Shown: positions 1 to 6,214 of the stretch, piece after piece
Layout of the letters: each line of letters starts with the position of its first letter
Numbering within the stretch: position 1 is the stretch's first letter
Assembly (NCBI GenBank): GCA_030651475.1
Contig: JAUSEW010000028.1
Location: 1-34,040, forward strand
DNA: 34,040 nt
Origin: Candidatus Levyibacteriota bacterium
GTDB lineage: Bacteria; Patescibacteriota; Microgenomatia; Levybacterales; UBA12049
Direction of reading: 5' to 3'
Made by a program: the position numbers and the translations under genes
The notes under the pieces: model-generated
What the model saw: the letters and a program-made list of their open reading frames with translations, nothing else
The model's database searches: none
What the model was told of the DNA's origin: nothing

Positions 1-517
1 GATAACGCTAGCCTCCTACGCATTACCGAGACTTCTGGCACGTAGTTAGTAGAGGCTTATTCTATAGTCCGTGAAGAGACTATCAAAAGGAGTTTACGAC
101 CCTAAGGCCTTCTTCCTCCACGCGGCGTCGCTGGGTCAGACTTTCGTCCATTGCCCAATATTCCTGGTTGCTGCCACCCGTAGGTGTACTGCCCGTGTCT
201 AAGTGCAGTTGTGGCTGATCGACCTCTCAGTCCAGCTACCCGTCAGAGCCTTGGTAGGCCATTACCCCACCAACTAGCTGATAGGACGTAGGCTCCTCTC
301 TTGGCGCGAAGTTAATCGCTTTACCCATTCGATTTCTCTCAGGGACTATGGACTATTACCCCATCTTTCGATGAGCTATGGTCCACCTAGAGGTAGATTC
401 CTACGCATTACTCACCCGTCTGCCGGTTTCCCGCATTGCTGCGGGACCCCTTGACTTGCATGCTTAAGGCACGCCGCCAGCGTTCATCCTGAACCAGGAT
501 CAAATTCTCAAAAAGAA
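1..517 (-). rRNA. rrs: 16S ribosomal RNA, 5' part (cut by window edge)
   Basis: The reverse complement begins near 517 with GAGAATTTGATCCTGG, the conserved 16S 5' end, and runs off the left edge just past the 530 loop. The EUB338-type site at 170-187 reads GCTGCCACCCGTAGGTGT, an exact match to the EUB338-III variant. The 515F site at 23-41 reads GTGCCAGAAGTCTCGGTAA, three differences from the universal primer. No intron is seen in this part. The exact 5' end is estimated from conservation. Divergent primer sites of this kind are typical of CPR lineages, which is the main taxonomic clue here. Confidence 0.97.
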
Positions 518-540
518 AACGCGAAAAACGCAAAAATCTA

Positions 541-558
541 TTCGCGAAAATTCGCGAA
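541..558. repeat. TTCGCGAA inverted/tandem pair in the 16S leader
   Basis: Two perfect TTCGCGAA palindromes are separated by two A residues just upstream of 16S. They can pair with each other as a hairpin in the precursor rRNA. A role in rRNA processing is possible but cannot be judged without the 16S 3' flank. The stretch 517-829 has no gene: it holds this pair, the hairpin at 580-600, a weak promoter candidate and the terminator at 712-735. Confidence 0.5.
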
Positions 559-579
559 ATTAAAATTCGTGTCTTTCGT

Positions 580-600
580 AAAAACCCCGAAGGGGTTTTT
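580..600. terminator. Bidirectional terminator-like hairpin in the 16S leader
   Basis: A perfect 9-bp stem (A5C4 / G4T5) with a 3-nt loop has T tracts on both strands, the form of an intrinsic terminator in either direction. On the minus strand it lies about 65 nt before the 16S 5' end and downstream of the only promoter candidate seen. It could end leftover transcription into the rRNA operon, attenuate it, or be a dispersed repeat. Confidence 0.55.
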
Positions 601-675
601 GTTCCTACCACTTCCTGATTATCAAGACTATCAAATCTTGAATTTTAAAGTGTCTGTTAATAACTCCTGGTAATT

Positions 676-707
676 ATTATATCGACGGTTAAAATTTCAA
701 AGTGCAA
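676..707 (-). promoter_or_regulatory. Weak candidate rRNA promoter
   Basis: On the minus strand a perfect TATAAT (676-681) lies about 160 nt before the 16S 5' end. The possible -35 elements have poor spacing: TTGCAC at 20 nt or TTGAAA at 13 nt. The -10 box is good, the -35 unconvincing. Confidence 0.3.
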
Positions 708-711
708 GTAC

Positions 712-735
712 AAAAAATCCCGCCAAAGGCGGGAT
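712..735 (-). terminator. Rho-independent terminator after the DUF5667-like gene
   Basis: ATCCCGCC, loop AAA, GGCGGGAT (717-735) is followed on the minus strand by a run of six T. It sits about 95 nt past the stop of the gene ending at 829 and separates it from the rRNA operon. Confidence 0.75.
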
Positions 736-828
736 CAAATCTTTCCCCCATCTTTGACAAGAAAGTTTTACATACCAATAATCATTATAATCATTTTCAA
801 GAAATTGTCAATGCCGTATTTTAAAATA

Positions 829-1746
829 TTATTTTTGGCGGTCGGGAGTTTCGGTTTTTTTATTGAGATCTCCCTTGTTGGGCTTTTCGCTTTCACTTCT
901 TTTTTCCTGCTTTTGTCTATTTTCACTTCTGTTTTCTTCTAAATCTTTTTTAATTTTATCAAGTGTTACTTTTGTTTCTTTTATCGTTTCTGCAATTTTT
1001 TTCTGTTCCGAAACTTGGGTAGATTCTGATGGAGTAGCTTGCGTAATGGGCACTACTGTAGGCACAATTGTTATTGTTGGGATTGGCGTTGATGAAGGTT
1101 GCGGGAAAGACTGACTGCTAACAATTCGGGGTGTTGGACTTGGTATTGCAGTTGGCGTTGGGGAAGGAGGAATTGGCGTTGGGGTTAGCACTGTTTCCTG
1201 AAATTGGTAGCTAATCACATTTTGTTCTGTTTTAGCCTGAAGAGTAGATAAGCCATTTTGATATTCGTCAATTTTACTTATAAGTTTTTCTTCTGCGGTT
1301 TTTCTTTCGGTATCGCTTGTCAGATTTGTCACTTCGAGCTGCGCTCCTTGCACTTCGTCAACAAAAGTCGACAAACCGCTTGCGTTAGATTTAGATAAAA
1401 CCAAACTCTGGGCTTCTTTAAATCTAGTTTCCGTTAAGTTTGTCCTAAAAGCTACTCTTGTTGCAGGGTTCACGGATGCAGCAGCCAAAACTACATTTTC
1501 CAAACCTCGTTTAACCGGATAAAATAAATCTCCCGGCACGCTATCTTGGGATAAGAAAATAAGAACTGTAATCGGCAAAAAAGCAAAAAGGATAATCCAA
1601 GTGCTTATATTTAAAAATCGCCTTAAGGATCTCTTTTCTTGAGGCGGTTGCTGTTGATCGGAGGAAATATTAAGCGCTTCCGGCTCAAGAGAAACTTGCT
1701 GAACGGGAACTTGTTGGGCTGTATCTTGGGTAGGAAAAGTATCCAC
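829..1746 (-). CDS. DUF5667-like membrane-anchored protein
   Basis: 305 aa. A cytoplasmic N-terminus of about 45 residues rich in Gln and Pro is followed by one membrane segment (about residues 49-67). Next comes a segment with the DUF5667 pattern: P-G-D-x-F-Y-P-x-K, then a helical stretch with R-x-x-x-x-x-L-x-E-x-R-x-x-E-A. After it come a Pro/Thr/Ser-rich linker (about 190-240) and a strongly charged Lys/Glu coiled-coil tail. The family function is unknown; the layout suggests an envelope-anchored helical protein. The start is GTG: a TTGACA-17-TAGAGT promoter ends exactly 6 nt before it, so the mRNA is probably leaderless. It is probably the original downstream neighbour of trmH, now separated from it by the module array. 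A second DUF5667-like gene lies at 6215-7255. Confidence 0.75.
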   Translation of the reverse strand: MDTFPTQDTAQQVPVQQVSLEPEALNISSDQQQPPQEKRSLRRFLNISTWIILFAFLPITVLIFLSQDSVPGDLFYPVKRGLENVVLAAASVNPATRVAFRTNLTETRFKEAQSLVLSKSNASGLSTFVDEVQGAQLEVTNLTSDTERKTAEEKLISKIDEYQNGLSTLQAKTEQNVISYQFQETVLTPTPIPPSPTPTAIPSPTPRIVSSQSFPQPSSTPIPTITIVPTVVPITQATPSESTQVSEQKKIAETIKETKVTLDKIKKDLEENRSENRQKQEKRSESEKPNKGDLNKKTETPDRQK

Positions 1747-1752
1747 ATCCTA

Positions 1753-1781
1753 ACTCTAATAAAAACCCGAACCTCTGTCAA
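1753..1781 (-). promoter_or_regulatory. Leaderless promoter of the DUF5667-like gene
   Basis: TTGACA (1776-1781), 17-nt spacer, TAGAGT (1753-1758), then 6 nt to the GTG at 1746. The TGA inside the -35 box is also the stop codon of the trmH 3' fragment read in frame from 1876. Confidence 0.7.
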
Positions 1782-1790
1782 CTTGTTATT

Positions 1791-1876
1791 CTTTTCATCG
1801 CTTTATACAAAACAATTCCCAAACTTACCATCACATTGAGTGATTTATTCACTCCCCACATCGGAATTTCGACGAT
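1791..1876 (-). pseudogene. trmH 3'-end fragment (copy C)
   Basis: Read on the minus strand this encodes I-V-E-I-P-M-W-G-V-N-K-S-L-N-V-M, then V-S-L-G-I-V-L-Y-K-A-M-K. That matches the C-terminal motif 3 of the intact methyltransferase at 5649-6182 with two substitutions over 28 codons (F to Y, E to K). About eight further codons differ synonymously. There is no upstream part of the gene. The frame stops at a TGA inside the -35 box of the next promoter. It is probably the original trmH 3' end, displaced by later insertions. Confidence 0.88.
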
Positions 1877-1894
1877 TATTGATTTATTATTTTT

Positions 1895-1930
1895 GACAAC
1901 TAATTTAGGCGATCGCTTAAAAAAGTTGTC
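1895..1930. repeat. 36-bp GCGATCGC quasi-palindrome, copy 1
   Basis: GACAACT, 6 nt, GGCGATCGC, 7 nt, AGTTGTC. It is the most symmetrical of four full copies. It lies 3' of the small ORF at 1948-2091 and directly before trmH fragment C. All four copies have the same length and the same orientation relative to the minus-strand genes. Confidence 0.9.
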
Positions 1931-1947
1931 ACATTCTAATGCACTAC

Positions 1948-2091
1948 TTAGTAGATACCCACGGCTAAAGCCGTGGAACTCTGCCGCTGATGCGGCCGTT
2001 TAGATAGATATTTCTGTATTTTACTTTTTAATTTAGAAAAGGCTTCAGGTAATCTTTTCTCTCCCTCTGCTAATGATTGATTAGTTTCCAT
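1948..2091 (-). CDS. 47-aa ORF, probably the truncated remnant of a module gene
   Basis: ATG to TAA, starting M-E-T-N-Q-S-L-A-E-G and rich in Lys and Glu for about 34 residues. The tail is encoded by two GC-rich hairpins (1959-1996), which suggests that a longer gene was cut by a repeat or insertion-sequence end and the frame ran on to a chance stop. A promoter much like that of the 12915-13322 gene lies upstream (2108-2134). A 36-bp palindrome follows. No function can be assigned, and it may be non-functional. Confidence 0.45.
   Translation of the reverse strand: METNQSLAEGEKRLPEAFSKLKSKIQKYLSKRPHQRQSSTALAVGIY
1951..1996. mobile_element. Tandem tetraloop hairpins, possible IS200/IS605 or REP-type end
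   Basis: After GTAG (1951-1954) come hairpin 1, CCACGGC-TAAA-GCCGTGG (1959-1976), and hairpin 2, GCCGC-TGAT-GCGGC (1983-1996), 6 nt apart. GTAG followed by short perfect hairpins is typical of IS200/IS605 ends and REP elements mobilised by Y1 transposases. The DNA is GC-rich in an AT-rich setting. No transposase gene is present, so only a relic or a non-autonomous copy is proposed. Confidence 0.45.
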
Positions 2092-2107
2092 AGTTTAACT
2101 GTTGTTA

Positions 2108-2149
2108 ATCTTATCAAAAAAAAGCTTTTGTCAAGAGAGCAAAACTATA
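2108..2149 (-). promoter_or_regulatory. Module 5' motif with promoter (copy at trmH fragment D)
   Basis: Minus strand: TATAGTTTTGCTCTCTTGAC, then a T-rich spacer and TAAGAT (2108-2113); TTGACA is at 2129-2134, spacer 15. The first TAG ends the reading frame of trmH fragment D. Closely similar sequence occurs at 13341-13382 and, more diverged, at 16965-17005, each time starting at or within a few bases of the stop codon of the preceding gene. Confidence 0.65.
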
Positions 2150-2160
2150 AAACGTTAGAA

Positions 2161-2197
2161 GTCTTACCCATCACTTCGTACAAAACAATTCCCAGGG
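2161..2197 (-). repeat. Short trmH 3'-end copy (copy D)
   Basis: Minus strand encodes S-L-G-I-V-L-Y-E-V-M-G-K, the extreme C-terminus of TrmH. It starts about 19 nt after the stop of the 286-aa gene at 2209. It shares with copy E a preceding TTTCC and then GGGAATTGTTTT, so D and E form a shorter class than B and C. Confidence 0.7.
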
Positions 2198-2208
2198 AAA
2201 GACCGTCC

Positions 2209-3069
2209 CTATTTATACTTTTCTAAATAAGAAATAACCCTTTCTGCATATATCGGGTTTATCTGCGCCAATGCCTCTTTCAATCTTACAATATTATTAT
2301 TAAATATACGTAATAACTTTAAGGATGACTCATGAAATAACATATTAAAATCCGCACTATCCATTTGTCCTCCTGAAGTTATTCTGTCCGCAAGTTCCCC
2401 AATTTGCGTGACCGCTATGCTTGGTGCCACTTTTACTAAACCCGCAAATCCCAATTGAGATTTAACATATTTCGCATCACCTTCAGCGGTAGTAGCCTCT
2501 TTCCAGATATCTAGCCATCTATCATGCGAATCCCCTTCCTTTGCCAAACTAAATTGTGCATACAGAAGCGCTCTCGCTGTACCTTGGTCAAACTCATCAC
2601 TAATTGAATTAAGATAGTGAAACCTGTGAATATCTGCTAAATAATTTATCGAATCTTTCATCTTCAGTAGATCGTTTTCATTGCCTTCCAGCTTAGACAA
2701 TCCAAAAGTTACCAACCAACTAAGTTGACTCATCACGTTTCTGTCATCAGCAGAAAATATCTTACCATTCTTGTTTTTTATAACAAATTTATTAAAGAGT
2801 CCTGATGTTGCTTGCGTAATTCTCTCCCCAAGTACTCGATCCGAGTTGGCTGCCGCAATTAAAAACTGCGTAGGAGTTTCATCATGCAAAATATCTATTG
2901 AAGGCCTTGAATTTTCTTCCGGAGTACTTACTCTAAACAAAATATAATCTTCCAATTCCCTTTGAGATAATTGACGAAGAGATGTAGCAAACATTTCCGG
3001 CGTAGTAAAGGGGTGTCCATGATCAGGAATTTTATCCCACCAACTTGATTGTGATGCTTCTGCTCTCAT
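2209..3069 (-). CDS. Unknown 286-aa protein in the trmH module array
   Basis: I do not recognise this protein. It is soluble, has no signal peptide or membrane segment, and looks largely alpha-helical from about residue 80 on. The N-terminus carries Trp and His (S-W-W-D-K-I-P-D-H-G-H-P-F). It stands alone between trmH 3' copies B (upstream) and D (downstream) with its own promoter, TTGCAA-17-TAGAAT ending 9 nt before the ATG, and no Shine-Dalgarno. It is therefore a self-contained accessory gene. The isolated position and the flanking repeats suggest recent acquisition. Confidence 0.7.
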   Translation of the reverse strand: MRAEASQSSWWDKIPDHGHPFTTPEMFATSLRQLSQRELEDYILFRVSTPEENSRPSIDILHDETPTQFLIAAANSDRVLGERITQATSGLFNKFVIKNKNGKIFSADDRNVMSQLSWLVTFGLSKLEGNENDLLKMKDSINYLADIHRFHYLNSISDEFDQGTARALLYAQFSLAKEGDSHDRWLDIWKEATTAEGDAKYVKSQLGFAGLVKVAPSIAVTQIGELADRITSGGQMDSADFNMLFHESSLKLLRIFNNNIVRLKEALAQINPIYAERVISYLEKYK

Positions 3070-3078
3070 AGCAGCAAG

Positions 3079-3107
3079 ATTCTATCATTTACGAGAAGGT
3101 ATTGCAA
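3079..3107 (-). promoter_or_regulatory. Promoter of the 286-aa gene
   Basis: TTGCAA (3102-3107), 17-nt spacer, TAGAAT (3079-3084), 9 nt to the ATG at 3069. Confidence 0.6.
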
Positions 3108-3111
3108 AAAC

Positions 3112-3136
3112 AATCGACTACGCTCAGGGCCTTCGG
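3112..3136. repeat. Dispersed repeat of the TTCGACTACGCTCAGG type
   Basis: CGACTACGCTCAGGGCCTTCGG is a GC-rich element of a kind widely scattered in environmental bacterial genomes. Here it directly follows trmH fragment B and supplies that fragment's stop codon (TGA on the minus strand). A related form (GTTCGATAAGCTCAGG) is at 7327-7342. Confidence 0.55.
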
Positions 3137-3227
3137 CATTCTTCCATAACTTTAAACAGTATAATTCCCAATGAAGCCATTACGTTTAAACTTTTATTTA
3201 CTCCCCACATCGGGATTTCTACAATCT
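3137..3227 (-). pseudogene. trmH 3'-end fragment (copy B)
   Basis: Encodes Q-I-V-E-I-P-M-W-G-V-N-K-S-L-N-V-M-A-S, then L-G-I-I-L-F-K-V-M-E. It differs from the live gene by three conservative residues (V/A, V/I, A/V) but by about nine synonymous codons. Homology starts at the same residue (about Q-I-V-E-I) as in copy C and 18 nt after the stop of the preceding gene at 3247. Mostly synonymous divergence means this end evolved inside a functional gene. Confidence 0.88.
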
Positions 3228-3246
3228 GAAAGAGTAATAGGACTTT

Positions 3247-3828
3247 TTATTGAACTTGATAGGAGATTTCTTTTTCAAAGATACCATTGGTATAGACTTT
3301 CACTTTATATTGCCCAACAGGACGAATAGATGTTGAATTTTTGAGAGTCCAGACAAAACTTGTGTTATTGGTATTAGATTTTGTAATTTTTATGCTTCTA
3401 TTGTCAAGAAATTTATTGTTTAAGTATCTCACATACTCAATTCGTGTTCCCACTTTTGCGTTCTGAAGCGTAGTCACAGCATAGATGTTCTTATCTGTGG
3501 TTAAAAATGTAGCTGTAGGCTTAATTGCTTCCCCTGTTTTTAGATCTATACCCTTGGCAGTAACAACACTTATAATAATACCAGGTGCTTTACTGCGTGG
3601 AAGAGTAGGTTTTGGCTGTACTGCCGGTTGAGCAATAACCTGCTGGGTTTGAGTAGTTGAGCGAGACTTTTGGGTGACAAGGTAGCCGATCAATATGAGA
3701 ATAAGGACACCAAGACCACCAAGTATATACAGTCTTGTTTTAGAAAAGCCGGTAGGTGGTACTGTGGCATTATTTGGGATTTCTGGTGAATTTTGAATAG
3801 GTTGAGTAGCTGATTTATTTTCTTCCAT
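3247..3828 (-). CDS. Single-pass membrane protein with an extracytoplasmic beta-sandwich-like domain
   Basis: 193 aa. About 30 polar residues, one membrane segment (about 32-51, L-Y-I-L-G-G-L-G-V-L), a Gln/Thr/Pro linker, then a domain of roughly 110 residues with alternating hydrophobic strands. It ends in W-T-L-K-N-S...I-R-P-V-G-Q-Y-K-V-K-V-Y-T-N-G, the look of an Ig-like fold that closes secreted envelope proteins. The gene starts 3 nt after the stop of the acidic secreted protein (3832-4299), so the two form an operon and one module between trmH copies E and B. No enzymatic motif is seen. Confidence 0.7.
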   Translation of the reverse strand: MEENKSATQPIQNSPEIPNNATVPPTGFSKTRLYILGGLGVLILILIGYLVTQKSRSTTQTQQVIAQPAVQPKPTLPRSKAPGIIISVVTAKGIDLKTGEAIKPTATFLTTDKNIYAVTTLQNAKVGTRIEYVRYLNNKFLDNRSIKITKSNTNNTSFVWTLKNSTSIRPVGQYKVKVYTNGIFEKEISYQVQ

Positions 3829-3831
3829 GTT

Positions 3832-4299
3832 TTATTTATTACTTTCTGATTTATTCTCTCCGCTTGTTGTTGTTTGTCCCTGTGGTACATCTACACCACT
3901 CTGCGTTTCGTTAGCATTATTCGTATCAGATTGCTTCTCATCTGATTTTTGACTTGACCCTTCAGAACTTGTATCGCCTCCGCTTTTATCTCCTTCACTT
4001 TCAACTGCCTCCTGTGGCTCAACTGCCTCTTCCGGCTCTACTTTTTCGACTGGTTCTACCGCTTCTGTTTCCTCCTTGCCTTCAATATTTTCATTATCCT
4101 TAACGTCTTTTTGGTTGTTTTGCGCTTCAACATCATTTGCTGTTCCTTTTTCACCGTCCTTAACATCTTTTGCGTAATCACTTATGACAGTTGTGGTGTT
4201 TGTATTACCTGGTGAAACAAGAGGAGTCTGTGCATGAACAATAGAAACATCTGCTAGGATTGCAAGAAAAGGAATTAATAATATTAATAATTTTTTCAT
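3832..4299 (-). CDS. Secreted acidic low-complexity protein
   Basis: 155 aa. A clear signal peptide (M-K-K-L-L-I-L-L-I-P-F-L, cleavage likely after V-H-A) is followed by a disordered acidic body. The body holds repeats of the V-E-P-x-E-x-V type (about residues 75-105) and then a Ser/Asp/Asn/Gln-rich tail. Low-complexity acidic surface proteins can bind cations or act as spacers, but no function can be assigned. It is the first gene of a two-gene module with the membrane protein at 3247-3828, driven by TTGACA-17-TACGCT (4321-4349). Confidence 0.7.
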   Translation of the reverse strand: MKKLLILLIPFLAILADVSIVHAQTPLVSPGNTNTTTVISDYAKDVKDGEKGTANDVEAQNNQKDVKDNENIEGKEETEAVEPVEKVEPEEAVEPQEAVESEGDKSGGDTSSEGSSQKSDEKQSDTNNANETQSGVDVPQGQTTTSGENKSESNK

Positions 4300-4320
4300 T
4301 CTAAATCTTAACTCGTAATT

Positions 4321-4349
4321 AGCGTATCAGTTTATAAAATGCTTGTCAA
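4321..4349 (-). promoter_or_regulatory. Promoter of the acidic protein operon
   Basis: TTGACA (4344-4349), 17-nt spacer, TACGCT (4321-4326). The TGA within the -35 box is also the stop of the reading frame of trmH copy E, the same arrangement as at 1776-1781. Confidence 0.6.
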
Positions 4350-4361
4350 ACCAGTTTTTCT

Positions 4362-4390
4362 GCAATTTTAAATAAAACAATTCCCGGAAA
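4362..4390 (-). repeat. Short trmH 3'-end copy (copy E)
   Basis: Minus strand GGGAATTGTTTTATTTAAA encodes G-I-V-L-F-K, then I-A-E-K-L-V-stop. It matches copy C at 17 of 19 bases. It lies about 17 nt after the stop of the 395-aa HTH gene. This is the shortest and least certain copy, but its position (gene end, then repeat, then promoter) is the same as that of the others. Confidence 0.55.
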
Positions 4391-4401
4391 TAGAATCCCA
4401 T

Positions 4402-5589
4402 TTAAGCTTTTGCAGAAACAATCTCCATATATCTTTTTTTTATGAATGCCCTGAACTCTTCCTTTTTGCTTGAAGGGAAAAAATAGGATCCCATATACCT
4501 AAAGACTGGAATTGAGCAATTCGATGATAAAAAATCCAAAATCCGACGCTGACGCCTGCCCTCTACGTATATACCTGTAGTTTCAAGAATAAGATTGCCA
4601 ACACTCTCAAAGTTTTTACGGTGCCGCAATTCAAAAGTACTAGGAAAAGACATTGTTTCCCCTACTTCTCCGCAAACCAATTCCGTTTTAGTTTTTCTTA
4701 ATCTTTTAACTCCACCCATTTCGCTCATTGCTTCCATCACTTTTACTGCATCTGTTATCCTTTGCTTGTGTTTTGCATAAAAAACATAGAACCTTTGAGG
4801 ATATTCTCTTCCTCCATGTTTTATAGAGTAGCCAGTTTCCACAATTCTAATTGGTATACCGATAGATTTTAATACTTTCGCCATGAATTGAGCATTTTGA
4901 AAAGAAAATCCTAGCTTAAATAAGAATTTGCCAAGAAATACGAACGTAGACTGCTCTATATTTCTTTCCCTTTCAATAGAACCCCTAATCTGAATGGGAG
5001 AAAAACTGTCCAGTAACTCCTGAAGTTTTTTGTCATCACCTTCTTGTCTAATCATTTCTCTAATTTCTCTTACAGAAACAGTTTTCCTAGGCAAGATTAT
5101 TCCCCACCCCCTTAAGACTCTCCCGTGCATGCTAATTTCTCTTTCCGATAACCCCAAATTCTGCGCTATCGTGGCTAGATCGTTCACTCCGCTCTCTATT
5201 TCCTGTTTTATTCTAAGGCTTATTCCGCCACGAGATAAAGATCGCTTTTCTCTTGAAACTTGCAATAAAGGCTTATCAAAGGATATTCTCCTTAATGGAA
5301 ATTTATCTTGGGTTTCTAGCGAACAATTGCTATGCAAATCAATTATAAATTGCCTACTGATTTTCCCAATTCGCTCCCTGGTTAAGCCATATAGAAATCC
5401 TATGGAGCCTGCCGTTGTTTCAGGACCAACATTATATAAAAGACCTATGTCTAATTCCCTATCCCATCCGTCTCTGGTTATTTTTTTACTTTTAGGGGAC
5501 GGGTTATTGTGGGCTCCCTCTGCCATAGCTGTTTCTATAAATTCTATTTTCCTAGCGTATGACTCTGGCGTTGCTCTTACTCTTTCCAT
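4402..5589 (-). CDS. Two-HTH DNA-binding protein, paralog of 9875-11035
   Basis: 395 aa, soluble and basic. An N-terminal helical part holds a sigma-region-4-like HTH (about 52-82, Y-N-V-G...G-L-T-R-E-R-I-G-K-I). A second HTH (about 137-165, L-A-T-I-A-Q-N-L-G-L-S-E-R-E-I-S) ends in L-R-G-W. The C-terminal half has G-I-P-I-R (about 244-248), a lone conserved C-G pair (306-307) and F-I-K-K-R-Y-M-E-I near the end. All these landmarks recur in order in the 386-aa protein at 9875-11035, so the two form one family unknown to me. Both sit at the 3' end of a conserved gene (trmH, dprA). A regulator, or a factor tied to mobility, is possible; no catalytic motif is evident. An extended -10 (TGGTATAAT) ends 9 nt before the ATG. 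Confidence 0.75.
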   Translation of the reverse strand: MERVRATPESYARKIEFIETAMAEGAHNNPSPKSKKITRDGWDRELDIGLLYNVGPETTAGSIGFLYGLTRERIGKISRQFIIDLHSNCSLETQDKFPLRRISFDKPLLQVSREKRSLSRGGISLRIKQEIESGVNDLATIAQNLGLSEREISMHGRVLRGWGIILPRKTVSVREIREMIRQEGDDKKLQELLDSFSPIQIRGSIERERNIEQSTFVFLGKFLFKLGFSFQNAQFMAKVLKSIGIPIRIVETGYSIKHGGREYPQRFYVFYAKHKQRITDAVKVMEAMSEMGGVKRLRKTKTELVCGEVGETMSFPSTFELRHRKNFESVGNLILETTGIYVEGRRQRRILDFLSSNCSIPVFRYMGSYFFPSSKKEEFRAFIKKRYMEIVSAKA

Positions 5590-5598
5590 AATCGAAGT

Positions 5599-5607
5599 AT
5601 TATACCA
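5599..5607 (-). promoter_or_regulatory. Extended -10 promoter of the 395-aa HTH gene
   Basis: TGGTATAAT on the minus strand, a TGn-extended -10, lies 9 nt before the ATG at 5589. No clear -35 is seen, as is usual for extended -10 promoters. Confidence 0.6.
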
Positions 5608-5648
5608 TAAAAAGCCTGTAGTGCTAGAAGTTAGGATTTGAATTCTTT

Positions 5649-6182
5649 CTAATGCTTGCCTTCCATCGCTTTAAAGAGTACAATTCCCAAACTTACCATT
5701 ACATTCAAACTCTTATTTACCCCCCACATCGGAATTTCGACGATTTGGTCAGACATTTCCAGAACTTCTTTGGAAACACCGTGCGTTTCATGCCCGACTA
5801 CCAAAGCAATTGGAAAACCATAATCTGCCTTATCGCAAGGAACACTTTTTTCGTCTTGTTCAATAGCAATAATTTTTAATTTTTCATTTTTAATTTTTAA
5901 TTTGGCAATCGCTTCCTTCGCGGAAGGAGCGTATTGCCATGCCACCCATTCGGTCGTATTGATTGATGCTTTTTTAATTCTGGTATGAGGAGGAGTTTCT
6001 GTTTCCCCGCAAAGAATAACTTTTTCTGCTGCCACAGCATCTGCCAATCGGAAAATTGCGCCCACATTATAAGTATCCAAAACATTGTCCAGGATAATAT
6101 AAATTGGATTTTTCTTAATTTTCTTTAGCTGCCTTTCCGAAGGAATTGTGGTTCTTAATTCCTTGGCTTTTAATTTCAACAT
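5649..6182 (-). CDS. RNA 2'-O-methyltransferase, TrmH/SpoU family
   Basis: 177 aa, a minimal SPOUT domain without an N-terminal substrate-binding domain. Motif 1 is N-V-G-A-I-F-R (about 39-45), motif 2 V-V-G-H-E-T-H-G-V (about 128-136), motif 3 I-P-M-W-G-V-N-K-S-L-N-V (about 150-161), which with motif 2 forms the trefoil-knot SAM site. The family methylates ribose 2'-OH groups of tRNA or rRNA; the exact target is unknown. A loop near residues 94-104 (L-K-I-K-N-E-K-L-K-I) is encoded by an AT-rich repeat. The promoter TATAAT ends 6 nt before the ATG, so the mRNA is probably leaderless. The last 35 codons, including motif 3, are the segment copied downstream at 3137-3227 and 1791-1876, with shorter copies at 4362 and 2161. 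Confidence 0.92.
   Translation of the reverse strand: MLKLKAKELRTTIPSERQLKKIKKNPIYIILDNVLDTYNVGAIFRLADAVAAEKVILCGETETPPHTRIKKASINTTEWVAWQYAPSAKEAIAKLKIKNEKLKIIAIEQDEKSVPCDKADYGFPIALVVGHETHGVSKEVLEMSDQIVEIPMWGVNKSLNVMVSLGIVLFKAMEGKH
5871..5903. repeat. AT-rich in-frame repeat in trmH (K-I-K-N-E-K-L-K-I)
   Basis: Iterated AATTTTTAATTTTT units inside the coding sequence encode a Lys-rich loop between two conserved blocks of the methyltransferase. Similar tracts are at 18137-18240 and 23313-23335. Confidence 0.6.
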
Positions 6183-6188
6183 GAGGGT

Positions 6189-6194
6189 ATTATA
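6189..6194 (-). promoter_or_regulatory. -10 box of trmH, leaderless spacing
   Basis: TATAAT followed by ACCCTC and then the ATG at 6182, the 6-nt spacing seen at several other genes. No good -35 is visible. Confidence 0.6.
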
Positions 6195-6214
6195 TAATAT
6201 TTTGCTGTTGGGGT

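Noticed and set aside
408-611. 67-aa open frame across the 16S 5' end on the minus strand
   Set aside because: It runs through conserved 16S sequence and its leader, so it is not a protein gene.
1895-1930. The 36-bp palindrome as an ordinary rho-independent terminator
   Set aside because: No T tract follows, the arms between the outer 7 bp and the core pair poorly in copies 3 and 4, and the length and core are too constant. A secondary terminator role is not excluded.
829-6182. A conventional integrative element or prophage
   Set aside because: No integrase, transposase, phage or conjugation gene is recognisable among the accessory genes, and the modules are one or two genes long.
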